Counted from the first letter of the stretch, positions 1 through 12,737 are shown. The stretch is 64,000 nucleotides of DNA from Lumbricus rubellus (GCA_945859605.1 OX243814.1:21555201-21619200); one strand, 5' to 3'. Notes: generated from the sequence alone by a model not told the origin. Program-made: numbers and translations.

Positions 1-192
1 AATGTCTGTCCTGGGCAGAAATCTTAAATGCATCATTTTACTATACACACATAATTTAATTGTTGAGCCATGCAACCTGTAACAATACAAAGTTAATGTA
101 TAGCAATTGGATTACTGTGGTATCGGGACTTTTGATTCAATTCAATTATAAGCAAAGCTCAACGATAGATAATTACAGTAAATCAACTTACT

Positions 193-312
193 TTACTGCC
201 ACCACACCACAGGTCCCATTCCTGGGAATGATGTAGATTCATCATCATCATAATCATCACCATCGTCAGCACCAATAAAAAACTTAAATGTGGGTTCTTT
301 CTTTGAAATGAC
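193..312 (-). CDS. Candidate C-terminal exon, acidic tail
   Basis: On the minus strand a CAG acceptor (315-313) is followed by an open frame of 39 codons ending in TAA (195-193). The peptide starts VISKKEPTFKFFIG, continues with a D/Y/E-rich stretch and ends GMGPVVWWQ. Its phase 0 start fits the phase 0 donor of the candidate exon at 1174-1357, so the two could be successive exons of one gene. Against this, a strong donor (AAA|GTAAGT) lies just past the stop and the +1 frame is also open to it, so the true frame is uncertain. No family is recognised; the GAT-rich stretch could be a microsatellite. Confidence 0.22.
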   Translation of the reverse strand, partial: VISKKEPTFKFFIGADDGDDYDDDESTSFPGMGPVVWWQ

Positions 313-1173
313 CTGACAGTGTCTTATATGTGACACATCTGACCAAAACCAAGCTTAAGATAATTTTTTACAATTTCATTTACATACATCGTTTTAAAGA
401 GCAGTCTCTTAGTTAAAATTAATAAAACTTTATTGTTCTATCATGTTCCTGTCCAAAGTTATGAGTAAAAATATGGTTCCTCTGTTTGATTTATAATTCT
501 GAAAAAGCATTAAAAAGTTCTGTATAACTTTGAAATGCAAAATTCTTTAGCAGCCCTATTCAGAATAGAATGAAAAAGTATTACAACAAATAAACAGGCT
601 GCATTAACAGGAAATCTGTGCTTTTTACTCATGCCTCATTTGCTATGCTAGCCCTATATGGCAATTAATGGTGGGAAAGTGGCAAATTTGAGGAAAAGTC
701 ACAGAATTGTTCACACACTAGCCACTTTAAAATGATCTATGATAAAATGTTTTCATAAATTGTTCTTTAATGCGCTTAAAACATATTATTTATAATTTTC
801 TGTCAAAAACTAAAAATTTAAATTTTTTACCTTGAAACACATGTTGTAACACAAGCTTGGTTTTGGTCATATGGCTCACATATATAGATAGTTGCTCATA
901 TCTAAGTACAGTAAAATCACTTTAGTCCTAAATTTCCACAGAAAACTTTAAAAATGTAAAAATAGTCACTGTGCAAACTAGTTAAATAGTAGTGTGTTCA
1001 ATGTTTCTGAGAAATTAGGAACAACCAAATTCACCTAAACTGTTTAAATAGTTTTTAATAGATGAGAAATAGCCAAACGCACACTATGTTTCTAAGTCTA
1101 AACCAAAGCTATGCAGCAAAATCACATGATTTGGTATTTTGATTCGAATTATAAAACAGGTCTCATATTGTTC

Positions 1174-1357
1174 AACATACCATCAGACTTGGTTCGATTG
1201 TACCAATGGAAAATAAAGGCCAGTAGAACAGATAAGATGTAAACAAGTAAGGCAAATCGAAAGTGGGCCAGCCACCATCGCCTGAGAAGGCACTGCTTTC
1301 TCTCTCATTTCTGTATCGTTCTGCTGGACGAAGAATATTTTCAGAGTAGTCCGACAT
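1174..1357 (-). CDS. Candidate internal or first exon
   Basis: On the minus strand the frame from ATG at 1357 reads MSDYSENILRPAERYRN, a polar start, followed by a Trp/Tyr/Phe-rich segment (WPTFDLPYLFTSYLFYW). It runs to a plausible donor ATG|GTATGT with the intron starting close to 1178. A weak acceptor (TGTGAG) lies just upstream of the ATG. Composition differs from the surrounding AT-rich noncoding DNA. No homologue is recognised. It could join in frame to 312-193, but transcript evidence is needed. Confidence 0.22.
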
Positions 1358-1869
1358 GCACTCACATCAAGTGAAACAAATTTGAAATGATGCACAGAAG
1401 CATGATGTCCCAGAATTGCATGGATCATCGAGACAGCCAGCCATGCAGCCCACATCTGGGAGGTGCCTAAAGGTGCTATATAAATTGTTAACACTATATG
1501 TGACCCGTCACCACAAAATGAGTCGCCTGTTACATAATGTCATCAAGTGGAAAATGACAAAAAATTATGGGTAACCTCAAACCATCGAAATTTACATTAT
1601 TGCAAAAACAAGCACAAAAATATATTTTTAATAGAAATAACGTAATTTTTGTTTAGATGTTTTTAAATGTGTAAAAATTAATTTTACTAAGAGCCCCCAC
1701 ATCTGTTTCAAATTGGAAAGTCAGAATTTCAGTCAAAATTCACTAATTTTACTGGCGATATTTACTTACGTTACAGATCGAATCGAATGCATGATTGGTC
1801 TCGTCTTTAACACGGAAATCCCCTTTTCAGTTCTATTTATAAAATATGACCTTGTATTTAATACGCTCA

Positions 1870-2090
1870 GAGATTGACCCCAAAGAATCGAGCCTTTTCT
1901 GTGGTTGGTCCGGTGGTCTGGAATGGCCTTCCTTTTGAGCTACACCTACACCCTGGGACTCTACCAGGATTATTCATTACTAAACTTAAAACTGTTCTTT
2001 GTAGGCGCACTGGAGTCGGGAGCGCCTCTGAGTAGTTTTTTTACTTGAAGGAGCACTATATAAATGTCCGAATGAATGAATGTGCACATC
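1870..2090 (+). mobile_element. LINE 3' end (CR1/L2-type RT C-terminus and tail)
   Basis: A frame starting near 1897 reads FSVVGPVVWNGLPFEL, passes through KLKTVLCRR and ends GVGSASE-stop at about 2035. The W-N-x-L-P and K-L-K-T-x-L-F/C pattern is the usual C-terminus of CR1/L2-like reverse transcriptase proteins. It is followed by a short 3' tail (CTTGAAGGAGCACTATA) and a GAAT microsatellite. Only the last 50 or so codons remain, so the copy is 5'-truncated and dead. The same tail is seen at 37050 and 63090 and in the SINE family. Confidence 0.65.
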
Positions 2091-3959
2091 ATTGTCCTAC
2101 GTTGCTTTTAACATGAGATCAACGAAGGCAAAGCGGTGGATCGTTTATTTTCGTCGCTTTTGTCTTAATAAATTTAGTCGTTGAAATGGAAATATTTGGC
2201 AAAATTTGGATAGTACATTTGGAACTGGTGAAGCTACACGACCAACAATTTCATTTAAATCGGTGTAAACAGAAAAAGCTGCTTCTAAGGAGAATGAAGT
2301 CAATAATAATATGGTTCAACTTTAAATGCAGTTTTCTTCATTAACAGTTTATGCAAACCGTTCGACTGAAACTTCTGTAACTTTGGTTGTATGTGAGAAA
2401 TAGGGAAGCTGCAAACAGTTCTGAAAGGGTAAATAAAGCATCTACAAGATAGTGCTAAAAACTAAAAATATTAGAATAGTTGCAACTTCTTTTGTGGTGG
2501 TGGGTCACATATTACAGATAAAATTTATAGTGCAACACATCCATGGCTGAAAACCAAAATTCCTAGCAACAGAAAACCAATATAAGCCAAATGGTTTCAG
2601 TAAAACCTAATTAGGACTTGTTTGAAATTGCAATTCATTCAACTCGCACAGTGCAGCAAAACAGCAGAAGGTTGAACACATTACGGTCAAATTGACAGTT
2701 GAAATGTTTAAAAAGCAGCAAAACATTACAAAAGACCTGTAAGTCCTTTTCGCAAGATTTCTAATGAGAACACAATAATTGCAATGTGCTCAGGAAACAC
2801 AAAGGCAAGACCAATCAACAGCACAATGAACAAATGGCAACATTTATAAGACAAGAAGCCAATGCCTTTGCAAAACACTACTCACCATTTTCTGTCAAAT
2901 ATCAAATCCAGCTTACACTAATCATAAAAGCAGATATTGTCTATTGTATTTTCAGTTGTGCATGTACATACATTGACCTCTCAAAGACAATAAAGAAATT
3001 TGGTGCTCAGTAATAATCAATCAGGTAATTATCAGATGGCAGAAACTGATACTCATAGAATAATTGTAACCAACTGTAGTTAAAGCTGTTTGTCATTTTA
3101 GCAAGAATATAAATTCTTTGAGTGAAATATGGTTGTCCTAACAGTAATTGATAAGTAATTAACTGTCTGTTGTCAAAAATCCATGCCATCCAATTGCATC
3201 CAATGCAAAATGTAAATAGTGCTCAGCATTATAAGCTCAATGGGCCATAATAACTGGATTTTAGAAAAACTTACTTATAAATGTTCACCACCTGCCTACT
3301 TCACCGAAGTGTGATAAATATAATCGAATTTGCAGCTGAATCTATGATACAACAACCTCACTCTAACTTATTAACTACCTTTCTTCTTTAACATGTTTCA
3401 GATTAACGAGTTTTTTCAAAGACTGAGACTGGACCCCAAGCAGCAGAAAATATCTGCACCATTCATGAAAACTACCATGCATACAAAAGACTGAAGTAGC
3501 AAAAACAAATGAATGCTAAAATGTTCTAAACAAAGACGTATCTACTTGATCAAGATGATGAGGACAACATATGAAAATGTACTTCTAATGAAATACGCTA
3601 AATTTGCTAAAATGCGCATGGCAGCGGTATTTCAATGATCCATGCAATTGTGACTTTAGTTATAGTCAACTTCATAGTCCGCTTGAACAGTGGTGAATAA
3701 CAACTAAGTCAGAGAGTTGGCATTGAAAAGAAGCATAAATGTTCGACCATGATTACCTATATAGCATGAAAAACAATACTAGTAGTTACCTTTTGGGAGA
3801 CTCTCAGTAGCCGTAAAAATTCTTACACCAACAAGTGTAGTCATAAGAGTTTTGGAAATCTTTGTTAAAGCTTTAACTACATTAGCTCATAAAAGTAAAA
3901 CACATTTTGCCAAACGTAGTCTGCTAACATAAATCAACATAACAAGACCTTCTGTAGTT

Positions 3960-4215
3960 AGAATGAACCAGAACCATATTAGCCATAACAACATTTCAAT
4001 GTCAAACACTAATCAAAAGCAGCCATATTAGCCATAACAACATTTCAGTGTAACATTTATCCAAGTCAGATTAGCTATGCAACAACATTTCAGCGTAACA
4101 TTTATCCAGCAGCCATATTAGCCATAACAACATTTCAATGCAACATTTATCCAGCAGCCATATTAGCCATAACAACATTTCAGTACAACATTAAACCAGC
4201 AGCCATATGAGCCAA
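3960..4215. repeat. Tandem repeat, about 55-60 base unit
   Basis: About four to five diverged copies of a unit containing CCATATTAGCCATAACAACA, then TTTCA and an ACATTTATCC segment. Units differ by small indels and substitutions. Confidence 0.6.
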
Positions 4216-4627
4216 ATTAGCATACCAGACATTAGTAAACAAATTGCTTTAACTGTAACAAGTTCTAATATTATTACATATAAATACTCTTGTACTCTGT
4301 GAGCACAATGCGCACACAAATATGAAGGATCTGATCAAAGATCTTGACAACCTATAAACATTACAGAATTCCCCAAAGCTGTACATCACTTAACATTAAA
4401 TTACATGATTTCACATAATACATGACTAATTCTTAACTAATGAAGTACTACATGAAAAACGTACAAAACAATGGTGGCCACCAGAACAGAGAAACTACCC
4501 TATCAAAAGCAACACAAGCCAAAATCTTAACATGAATGTTCAGCAGTTAAACTTAAATAACCATCCTTGTTTTAAAAATCAAGCCAAAACTCCTACGTAA
4601 TAAATACACTTGTGTAGCAGACGTCAG

Positions 4628-4633
4628 TTTATT
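4628..4633 (-). promoter_or_regulatory. Candidate polyadenylation signal
   Basis: TTTATT on the plus strand gives AATAAA on the minus strand, about 280 bases past the stop codon of the 661-residue gene. It would make a 3' UTR of roughly 300 bases. Confidence 0.45.
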
Positions 4634-4911
4634 TAATGAAGTCTAACATTGCTGCAAATGATGAAGCATAATTCACTTCACTTCACACAATTCTGATTTG
4701 ATTTGGTGATTGCTGACTCCACGTCAATGTCTTAAAAATATCAAAAACACCAATTAAGAATTATTTGGCACCAACTCACCCAGCGAAGTGGAGCCGAAGA
4801 CGAATTCGAGAGGACATCTAAGACGACAAAGAACGACGTTGAAAACGAGTGGAAGCATGAAGGACGAAGAGAAGCAGAGGCAGGAGACAAAGGAAGAGAG
4901 AGTAGTCTTCA

Positions 4912-7900
4912 TCAGAATGATTTATCTAGTCGTCCACCAGATGCTGCTGCTGCTGCAGCTGCGCCTGTTTGCCTCGTGGCAGAGGCGCCACTCGAGACAG
5001 GAGTTGTTGACGACAACTGATTCTTTGACACTGGCAACCCACCTGAAACAAAATTCATTTGCACTTAATCACAATCTCTCCCTCTCTGTATGTGTGCCTC
5101 GCCTATCTCTCTGTCTGTCTCTCTTTTTCTCTGCGCATAAGCAAACTGCACCCAGACACTGTCCTACACACAGATTATCTATCAATCTGCAAATTGATCT
5201 AAACAAAATGGTCAAATGCAACTTTCAAGATATTATACGTTGGGGCGCGGTGGTGTAGTCGGTATGTTCGTCGCCTTGCAGGTTCGAATATACCTCAAGT
5301 CGCCATGTAAGGACATTGGGTAAGTCCTTCACTCGCAATTGCTCGGGGCTTCAGCGTGAAACTCCGATGCAGTGCACGCTCTGTAGTCAGGAGCGCCTCT
5401 GAGCAGTGAGCTTGAAGGGGTGCTATAACAAGTGCACATACAAACAAACAAAACAAACATTTCAAACAGTTTCCATCCATCATTCATCCATTTTCGTAAC
5501 CTTTCCACGGCTGAAATGATTCACCTACACTTCAAGCCTCAGACCACTGACCTGCATACACTGCCTAATAGCGCCTATGCCGGTCACCTTCCTGATCATC
5601 CAATGGAGCAAAGGCTCCAAAAGCAGTTGTCTTTCACTTCATAACATTTAACATCATGTAGGACCCATAGAGAGCAACGCAGACGATTTTTCTCAGAGTG
5701 GTAGTGCTATACAAGTTTCATTAATAATAATAATCATCATAGTAAATGATCTGCAGAAGAAGAACTGCACCTGATTCCCAGCAGGAGAGAGTCCTTTGTG
5801 TGAGTGGATCACTCCACTGCATTGCCAACATCCTGTGTCCACGCTCATCTTCCGCAGCGGGCATCTTATCCATCATCTGCATCTGACTCGTCCATCCATA
5901 CTTGTCATCTGTGTTGGCGTCAACAGAGGTGCCGATGCTACCCGGCAGAGGGTTAGACAGGGTAGCATGTTGAGACAGAAGATTGTGTTCACCACTGCTA
6001 TGTCTCCTGTTAACCAGATAACTTATTACCAATAGCTCATAAAAGAAAACCCAGAAAAGCCAAGGTGCTACTAATATAGCATCTTTGGTTAATCTAGTGC
6101 GATAAATAATTAATAGTAAATGAGCGGAATTTAAAACATAAAAAAGGTATTAAACACGATTTGTCAATCTTTCATTTACGAAGTGCAACATTTTTACTTC
6201 CAACGAGTATAATCCTTTACTTACATATAGAATTTCTAATCTATTTTCTATAGTAAGTCACCATGATATATCAAACTCTGTACATAGGTGCAATGTGCAT
6301 CCTATATAATAATTATACTGATTTAACCCACATACTAACTGCACAAAAATTAAACTATTTTTTTACATCATTGCAATTAATGACGTATGATACGAAACAA
6401 ATAACAGTGGCGAAATGAGAGTACATCTACAGTTATAGGACACTAGATATATTCATCAAAGATGAGAAAGAGTGTAAACAAGATGATCTAACTCATAGAT
6501 CTCTAAATGTCTTGATGCTGTTAAGCTGACCTTCTTCTTGGCACTTGGCTTCCAGCTGGAGGCCACAGCTGCTGTTGATCTGCTGTACCATTTGACGACT
6601 CTTCACTTCCACTGCTCGACTCGACAACGGTTGATACACTTTTCGACAGACTGTTCGTGCTGTGCATCAATCAACAAAAATAACACCAAATAACCCCTTT
6701 CACAACTTAACGCCTAAGTTATGAAAACCTAAATTATGAATGATAACTACATGGTCAACTACAGCACCTAAATGGACAACTTGTAACCCTTGCATATTTG
6801 TAGTACGACTGATTACAATGTCTCTTCATTGTTGTCTTCTACATCAGAATAGTCCAACTGAACTAACAAAGTCTCGCCATGTGTGGATCGTGAGTGTATA
6901 TATGTCAGACCAGAAAGTCTTACACGTCAGACCATATGTCAAATACATTACTTCATTGCAGATCATGCATAAATGTGCTCAACATTTTATGTTACATTAC
7001 TAGCATCACAAAATATTATCATTTGTAAGTCAATTTGTAAATCAGTAGATATGTATTAAGTAATGAAACTAAAGCTATTGATAAGTTGACGACATAAACC
7101 GCTTTTAAGCATCTTTCGAAAGCCCTTCAGCGACATCTTTAGATTAAAAAAGTCATATGCCATACAGGCAAGGCATTCTATACTTCTCTTTGGCCAGATG
7201 TAACAAAAACAACTGCTGCTGCTGCTTCAGCAACAGCAAATTGTAATTTAGCATCAACAAGACCACTCAATATGAACAGATGCACAAAATACAAATCCTA
7301 TTCCTAGCACTATCATGGCCAAGCATACAGCTTGATGCTGTAGATGTGAAGTTGACACCAGAGGAAACTAACATTTTGCACACTGAAAACTAGACAGACT
7401 TCAAGTGATAGAATTTAACTGACCTGTCTGAGTTCCAAGTTGAATACTGTGAAGGCCAGATGCCACTCATGTCGTACGTATTCAGTGTCGGCCACAGTCC
7501 CTCGCTATACCATGTCGGTAAATTGTTGAGCGTCGCTGTTCCGAAATTATCCCCTTCCTTGACCGGCCATGTGCCAGAATGGACGGCAGCAGCCTGACCA
7601 GCAGTGCTCTCGTCTGTCATTGATTCACAGTCACCACCTCCACCATTGCCTCCAAATACATTCTGTGCCATCCGCATGTCTCCATTCGGCCATAGAAGCA
7701 CTTTCTGGTTCGGCTTAAATGGCCAAGTGTTCATCTTTTCTTCTGTCGATGGCTTGCTGTTCTGCAAATTCTTGTCCAAAAAACCACCACCACCACCACC
7801 ACCACCACTACCACCACCACCACCAGCAGCAGCAGCATTGACTGGTGGTGGCTTCATATAAACCGGTCCGACAGCCTGCAGACCAAGATTCAGTAGAGTT

Positions 7901-9880
7901 GCATTTGGTTGGTTGATACCACGAACCGCCATACCAGATGGACGGTGACCTTCATCGACAGAGGTCAGATGGTCTGGTATGCCCTGCATTCCAGTCACAT
8001 GGACCCGACATCCCTGAGATAACATGCTAATCACCAGATCTAAGTCTTCTTGCGTGGCCACATGACCATTCGATTTTCCTGAAGAAGAAAAAAGTTCAAC
8101 ACTGGTGACATTGGAACCGTCAAATAAGTTGCAAATCAAAGCTATACTTACAATATTCAGGATGAACATTCTCAGAATTTAGTATAATGTTGATGCAAGC
8201 ACCAAACGAACAAGACTTTCTTGAAAATTTTCTAGTTTTTTCGCAAATTTTGGGCAAGTCAGATGTTAGTGATTGGATCTTTCAATCACTGAAAGTAGTC
8301 TGCCCAAGGCAGACTACCACGCTCCTCGTAGTTCAAATTCACTTTCTTTCTCCAAAAAGTGACTCAAATCTTGCTATATATTTTCATGGCTTTCAAGCAC
8401 TTGGATATGAAACTGCATCCTTAATTGGCAGCCGACTCTCTATGCCTCAGATTCACATTTAATTACCAATAACAATAGCAACAATAGAAAGTTCCTCTAC
8501 ATAGTTTCTAATAGTTTACATTTACCAGAGACTATTTGAGTCAACTGATTCAGTTGCACATTTTGCCCATTTTAATGTGAAACAGTACCAATTGTAACCT
8601 TTCATCACCTTCAACATGTTTGGTGGAACAACCAGGACTATCTTGACACTGGGGTTGTCCACCTGGTCCTGCAGTTGACAAACTTTTCCTGCCTTCAGCA
8701 TCAAGTGGTACATAGAAGCATGATGGGTCGGGTGACTTCTGCCCAATTTTCGACAGGAACGACGTCACCTGTTTGCGCAATCCAGCTGGTGAGCCACCGG
8801 CAACGACCTTTGACTTGTTGCCAAGGACACCTGGCCTTGACCCAACAGGAAGTTGGATAGGATTCTGGCAGATGGGAATGGCAGAGCCGCCAGACTCGAT
8901 AGACACCGTTGGCACAGATGATGAACTACTATTGTTTCCAGAATTGATGAATTGACCAAGATGTTGTGCCATGGTCAGAAACAGCTGGTAAATAGTTCCA
9001 ACAAAATTCATCAGCTCTCTGGCAATAATCTGAAAGAAAAACAGATATTGAATATCACTCAAAAAGCGCATTTAACAAATTTATGACAAAGTTCACAGTA
9101 TCACACACAAAAAACATGAAGAAAACTTCTAAAACAGTCAGAAGCCAATGTTACATCTTGAATGCTTTTTAATTACCTTTCATACATTACGTTGTTACTA
9201 TACATCTGTAGAGTGTTAATGTTGTTTGCTTAGATATATGTAAATACGTAAACTATACTTCAATACATATATATTTTATATATCAATATAGTTCATAATG
9301 AGATACACCAACAGACTTGATTAATTCAAAAAGTAGAACAATATCTTTTGATATTCAAGATTGTTGGTGTCAACAATGAAAAATGTCTGAACACTTTCAG
9401 CCGTTCGGATGACATACGTAACTTTGAATAAGAAAAATTCATGCTTTGTAGAGCAGTCAACTGTACCTGGTTGTCCTTTGATTTATCTGCATGGACGTTC
9501 GATGATGCACCTGAGAACCTGCTCAGGTGACACCAGTTCGCCTTCAGATTCTTCTGCAATTTCATCGTCTCCACTGCCGCAATCTCATGAACCTGCATCA
9601 TTGCGCCATGCAGCTGAGCGGCCATCTGTGCATACACTGTCCCCTTCAATACCTTCAAGAACACAGCAATTGTACGAGTTCCCGCCTCGCACCAGCCGTT
9701 CAGCGCTTCAACGCATTGCTGAACGGCCATCAAGCAATCGTCTGTCTGGACATAGGCACCAGGAGGCAGATCGCAATGGAACACAGACAGACCATGCTCC
9801 CGGGATCTAGACGACATGTACCCCGACACATTTGTGGCAACAGGAGGCTTCCTCTCAGGCTCAGAGTTAACGGAATTCAT
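4912..9880 (-). CDS. Six-exon gene, 661-residue Trp-Pro-rich protein of unknown family
   Basis: Exons on the minus strand: 9880-9467, 9029-8609, 8078-7424, 6659-6531, 6006-5771 and 5042-4912, with TGA at 4914-4912. All introns are GT-AG and the phases match (0, 1, 2, 2, 1), giving 1986 bases. The first coding exon opens at an acceptor (9973) with an in-frame TGA before the ATG at 9880, so the start is well placed and a noncoding exon must lie upstream. Residues about 30-165 look helical and conserved in style (NGWCEAGTRTIAVFLKVLKG; ARELMNFVGTIYQLFLTM). Residues 170-360 are Ser/Gly/Pro-rich, 364-377 are poly-Gly, and six Trp-Pro dipeptides lie at about 397, 408, 449, 474, 486 and 529. The tail is Ser/Ala-rich and ends GGRLDKSF. 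There is no signal peptide or clear membrane segment, so an intracellular protein is likely. I do not recognise the family or the function. Confidence 0.82.
5242..5459 (+). mobile_element. tRNA-derived SINE copy 1, in intron 5 of the 661-residue gene
   Basis: It begins GGGGCGCGGTGGTGTAG (A-box region), lacks part of the segment before the B box, and retains GGTTCGAATA. The body contains AGCGTGAAACTCCGATGCAG and the tail GGGGTGCTATAACAAGTGCA, ending in an ACAAACAAA tail. Compare copies at 12738, 14851, 48965 and 60773. Confidence 0.8.
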
Positions 9881-9973
9881 TCTACACAAGTTCTCTGTAT
9901 GATGAAACTGCAATAGCTGGTGACTGTTACTGTCATCTATGAATAACAAACTTTGACACCAGTGTCAAAGAGC
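9881..9973 (-). other. 5' UTR part of the first coding exon of the 661-residue gene
   Basis: A pyrimidine-rich acceptor (TTTTTTGTCTTTCAG) ends at 9974, followed by 93 untranslated bases containing an in-frame TGA before the ATG. An upstream noncoding exon and promoter must lie to the right; I could not locate them. Confidence 0.6.
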
Positions 9974-11482
9974 CTGAAAGACAAAAAAATACACAAGAAC
10001 CAATCAATATTTTGAAAGCCATTCAATACTACAGCATCTTGAGTATAAAGACTGAAAACTTTCATCATCACAATTTTACGTTGTTCTACCAAGGTCTAGG
10101 CTGGTTTATGTTGACAATTATATAATCACTTTAGCATACGTGAGGTGCTCTATAAAAAACACAGGCACATGTCGAATATACATTATACAAGTTTGAGAAA
10201 ATGGTTAAAAATTACCTACAGGATCAAAATTGAGCATTTAGAATGTTAACCACACTTGACTTGCAATTATATTCTGGTCTCTTCAGACAGCACAGAGCAC
10301 ACAATAAGAAGTCATGCAACCGTATGTACACCTGTGTCTTCAACTACACAGCCTTTTGCTCTTCACTATATGCCCTGGCTTCGTCGCTGGTTACTTACTG
10401 TGCAAATTGCATTATGGGATGCAGCACTCTAATTGAGTGAAGTCAACGGAGCCATAATGTTTTGTACCTAGGGCCTCAGTCTTCGAGATTACCAGAAATG
10501 ACTCACATAACATAGTGACCTAATTCTGTGTTAGCATACAACTGCAAATAATTAGCCTCTTACCACCCACGCGTTCGATTTAGTGGAACTGCTGAAGTTA
10601 TAGACTATGATTATACTTTATTCGGCTTTATGGAGCGATTCAGATACATTCCAAATGTCTTAGTTCAAAGAAATTTCAGCTCTGAAGACTGAAGTCAGTA
10701 TTGATGATCTCAAAACTGTTGTCTGAATGTTAGAATAGGACTGAATGCATCGATTTCTGACTCTTATGTGAGGCAACATATTGATCCTGTCACAGTCAAA
10801 AATGTACACATTGTTGCCTGTCGGATAGGAAATGCCACCAAATGAAGTACAATTGATGCCATTATGAATTCGTGGAATAATTTTAGAAGACGCTTTGGAG
10901 CATTTGTATGAAATTCGCGAATAATTAAGGTGCTGGGATATAAGAATGCACCAGTCATTAGTAATTTTGGCCAACAGACTACAGCCCAAGTCGACGGGTC
11001 ATTGTGAGGTCGGCAAATCGACTAAGTCGCTCGAGTCGATCGCCGGTCCCGCAAGTCGATCATAGCACACGACTCGATCGACTGTGGGTATTACTTTAAA
11101 CTCCTCTCACTTGACGCGGTCCTGCGCTTGGCTTTCGAATGGCGCTATAGAAGTATGGAGTGTAAGATTACGTTTACGAAGTTTAGAGTTAGAATTAGTA
11201 ATGTTTTCATAACGTACTGGAACAGGAAACGGTACCATGTGACTTCAGCTTAATTTAACTATCACTACACAGCCTTAGAACTTGATAATTTGTAGCATAA
11301 CAAATATTGTTCAACGTAAAATTCACAGCCATTGTCGAACGTTCCACTTCGCAGGACGGAATAAGTTCATAAGTAGACAGAAAACACAACGATTGATCCA
11401 AGCACAGACATTGATCGGAGTTGAGAAGTATAAGTATATTATAAGAAGCAGAAAAGATTTTTAGATTCCTTTGGTTTAGCTA
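9974..11482. other. Noncoding stretch with a TCGA-rich patch
   Basis: Upstream flank or 5' intron of the 661-residue gene. No coding exon is supported. The 109-codon frame at 10660-10989 (minus) has no motif or splice context. The patch at about 10988-11092 is unusually rich in TCGA/GTCGA. Confidence 0.45.
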
Positions 11483-12266
11483 CAGGGTTGTCAGATTTCA
11501 GAAAAACTTTGTCGTGAGATCACCACAAAAAGTCGCGAAAATCTCGAGATTATCGAGCTTTTCTACATGCCTTACAAAACGTTTTTCCTCGCCGGAAAGA
11601 TCACTGTACAGTGTACACTGTGTACAGTCATCCTGTCGTTAAAAAACACGTCACTATTACTCACTAATGATTTAGCCTAACGGACCGTGTAACGGTGCCA
11701 TGAGTCTTTCCGGGAGTCTCTTACAGATTAAGTTTTTGCATTCACTAATGAATTTCACCGAAATTTATAGTTACGGTTAAATCGATTTACAGACCATAAT
11801 ACTATACTTTACCAAAATAGGCCAAGTGCCCATAGGCCTTATACCTCGTGCATGAAAGATTAAATTTGCCGCGGCAAATTTAAGCCAATTCTTCTTTCTC
11901 GAAAGAAAGAAGAACTGGCTGCAATTTCAGCCAATTATTGGCGGCAAATTTCTTCGAGCTTAATAAAATGGCGCCAGTCAGAAGACACACGAATCGTGTG
12001 TCATGATGGAAACATCGACGTAAAAAATTAGATGATCAGGCTATAACAATTTAGTGATTACGGTAAAATTACCCCTGCTCATTAGAGAATTCTGGTCACT
12101 GTAATTGTAATCTACTGTTGCTGTCAATTTATAAGATTTCAAAATGTCGCCGTGTCGACCGCGAGACAATACAAAAGTAGCCCCAAAAGCGCGAGGACAA
12201 AATTTTCAGTCGTAAGCTCTTTCAAAAGGAGCCCAATTCGCGCTTTTTCGAGACCTGGCAACCCTG
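11483..12266. mobile_element. hAT-type DNA transposon, non-autonomous, 784 bases
   Basis: The ends are CAGGGTTGTCAGATTTC on the left and the inverted CAGGGTTGCCAGGTCTC on the right. A perfect 8-base direct repeat TTTAGCTA flanks it at 11475-11482 and 12267-12274. An 8-base target duplication with C-A-G ends is the hAT pattern. No transposase frame is present. Inside are a 22-base perfect palindrome (11861-11882) and a hairpin built on AGAAGAA/TTCTTCT next to it. Confidence 0.88.
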
Positions 12267-12737
12267 TTTAGCTACGGTAGCGTCACTTTGCGAATGAACT
12301 TTTACCATTTTTGCTGCGCGTCACTTATAAGTAAGTAAGTAATCGTTTCTTAAGTAAACGCAATCGAAAGTAAGATAAGAAAGGAATATCCGCATTTTGG
12401 TGTACAGACATGGTATAATAAACAAACGTACATAATTTCTATATCCAAGTCCTTGAATTAAATACAAAACAAATTTTATTGTAACTTCTCTTTATATTTA
12501 TATAATAGGCCGTAATATATATAAGGTCGTTGCCTATCACCATTCACAGTGTTACACCGATCAGAGGCGCTCCCAGTGCTAGGGCTCTGAACACAAGGCT
12601 GTCTTAATTTTTAAGCAGTGAAAGGATTCAGGGAACTCTCAGACCTCAACCTGGGACTAATATCACAGTATTGATAATATCGATAATTATAATAATTATT
12701 AGTCACAGCCTCAAATAAAAGCAACAAAGTGGGGCCT

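Larger units (their letters stand above)
313..4600. other. AT-rich noncoding stretch
   Basis: Apart from the candidate exon near 1174-1357, the LINE end at 1870-2090 and the tandem repeat at 3960-4215, I see no supportable gene. Open frames here (for example 2786-3013) are short, AT-driven and lack splice or family signals. It is most likely intergenic DNA downstream of the minus-strand gene that ends at 4912. Confidence 0.5.

Noticed and set aside
1183..1494. 103-codon minus-strand frame overlapping the candidate exon
   Set aside because: It is a different phase of the same region; the frame from 1357 ends at a better donor. Neither is certain.
4788..5258. 156-codon plus-strand frame
   Set aside because: Antisense to exon 6 and its flank. 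The minus-strand reading has a matching acceptor, phase and stop.
8187..8462. 91-codon plus-strand frame
   Set aside because: It lies in intron 2 of the minus-strand gene, lacks splice signals and has no recognised motif.
10660..10989. 109-codon minus-strand frame
   Set aside because: No domain, no splice support and no repeat relatives recognised.
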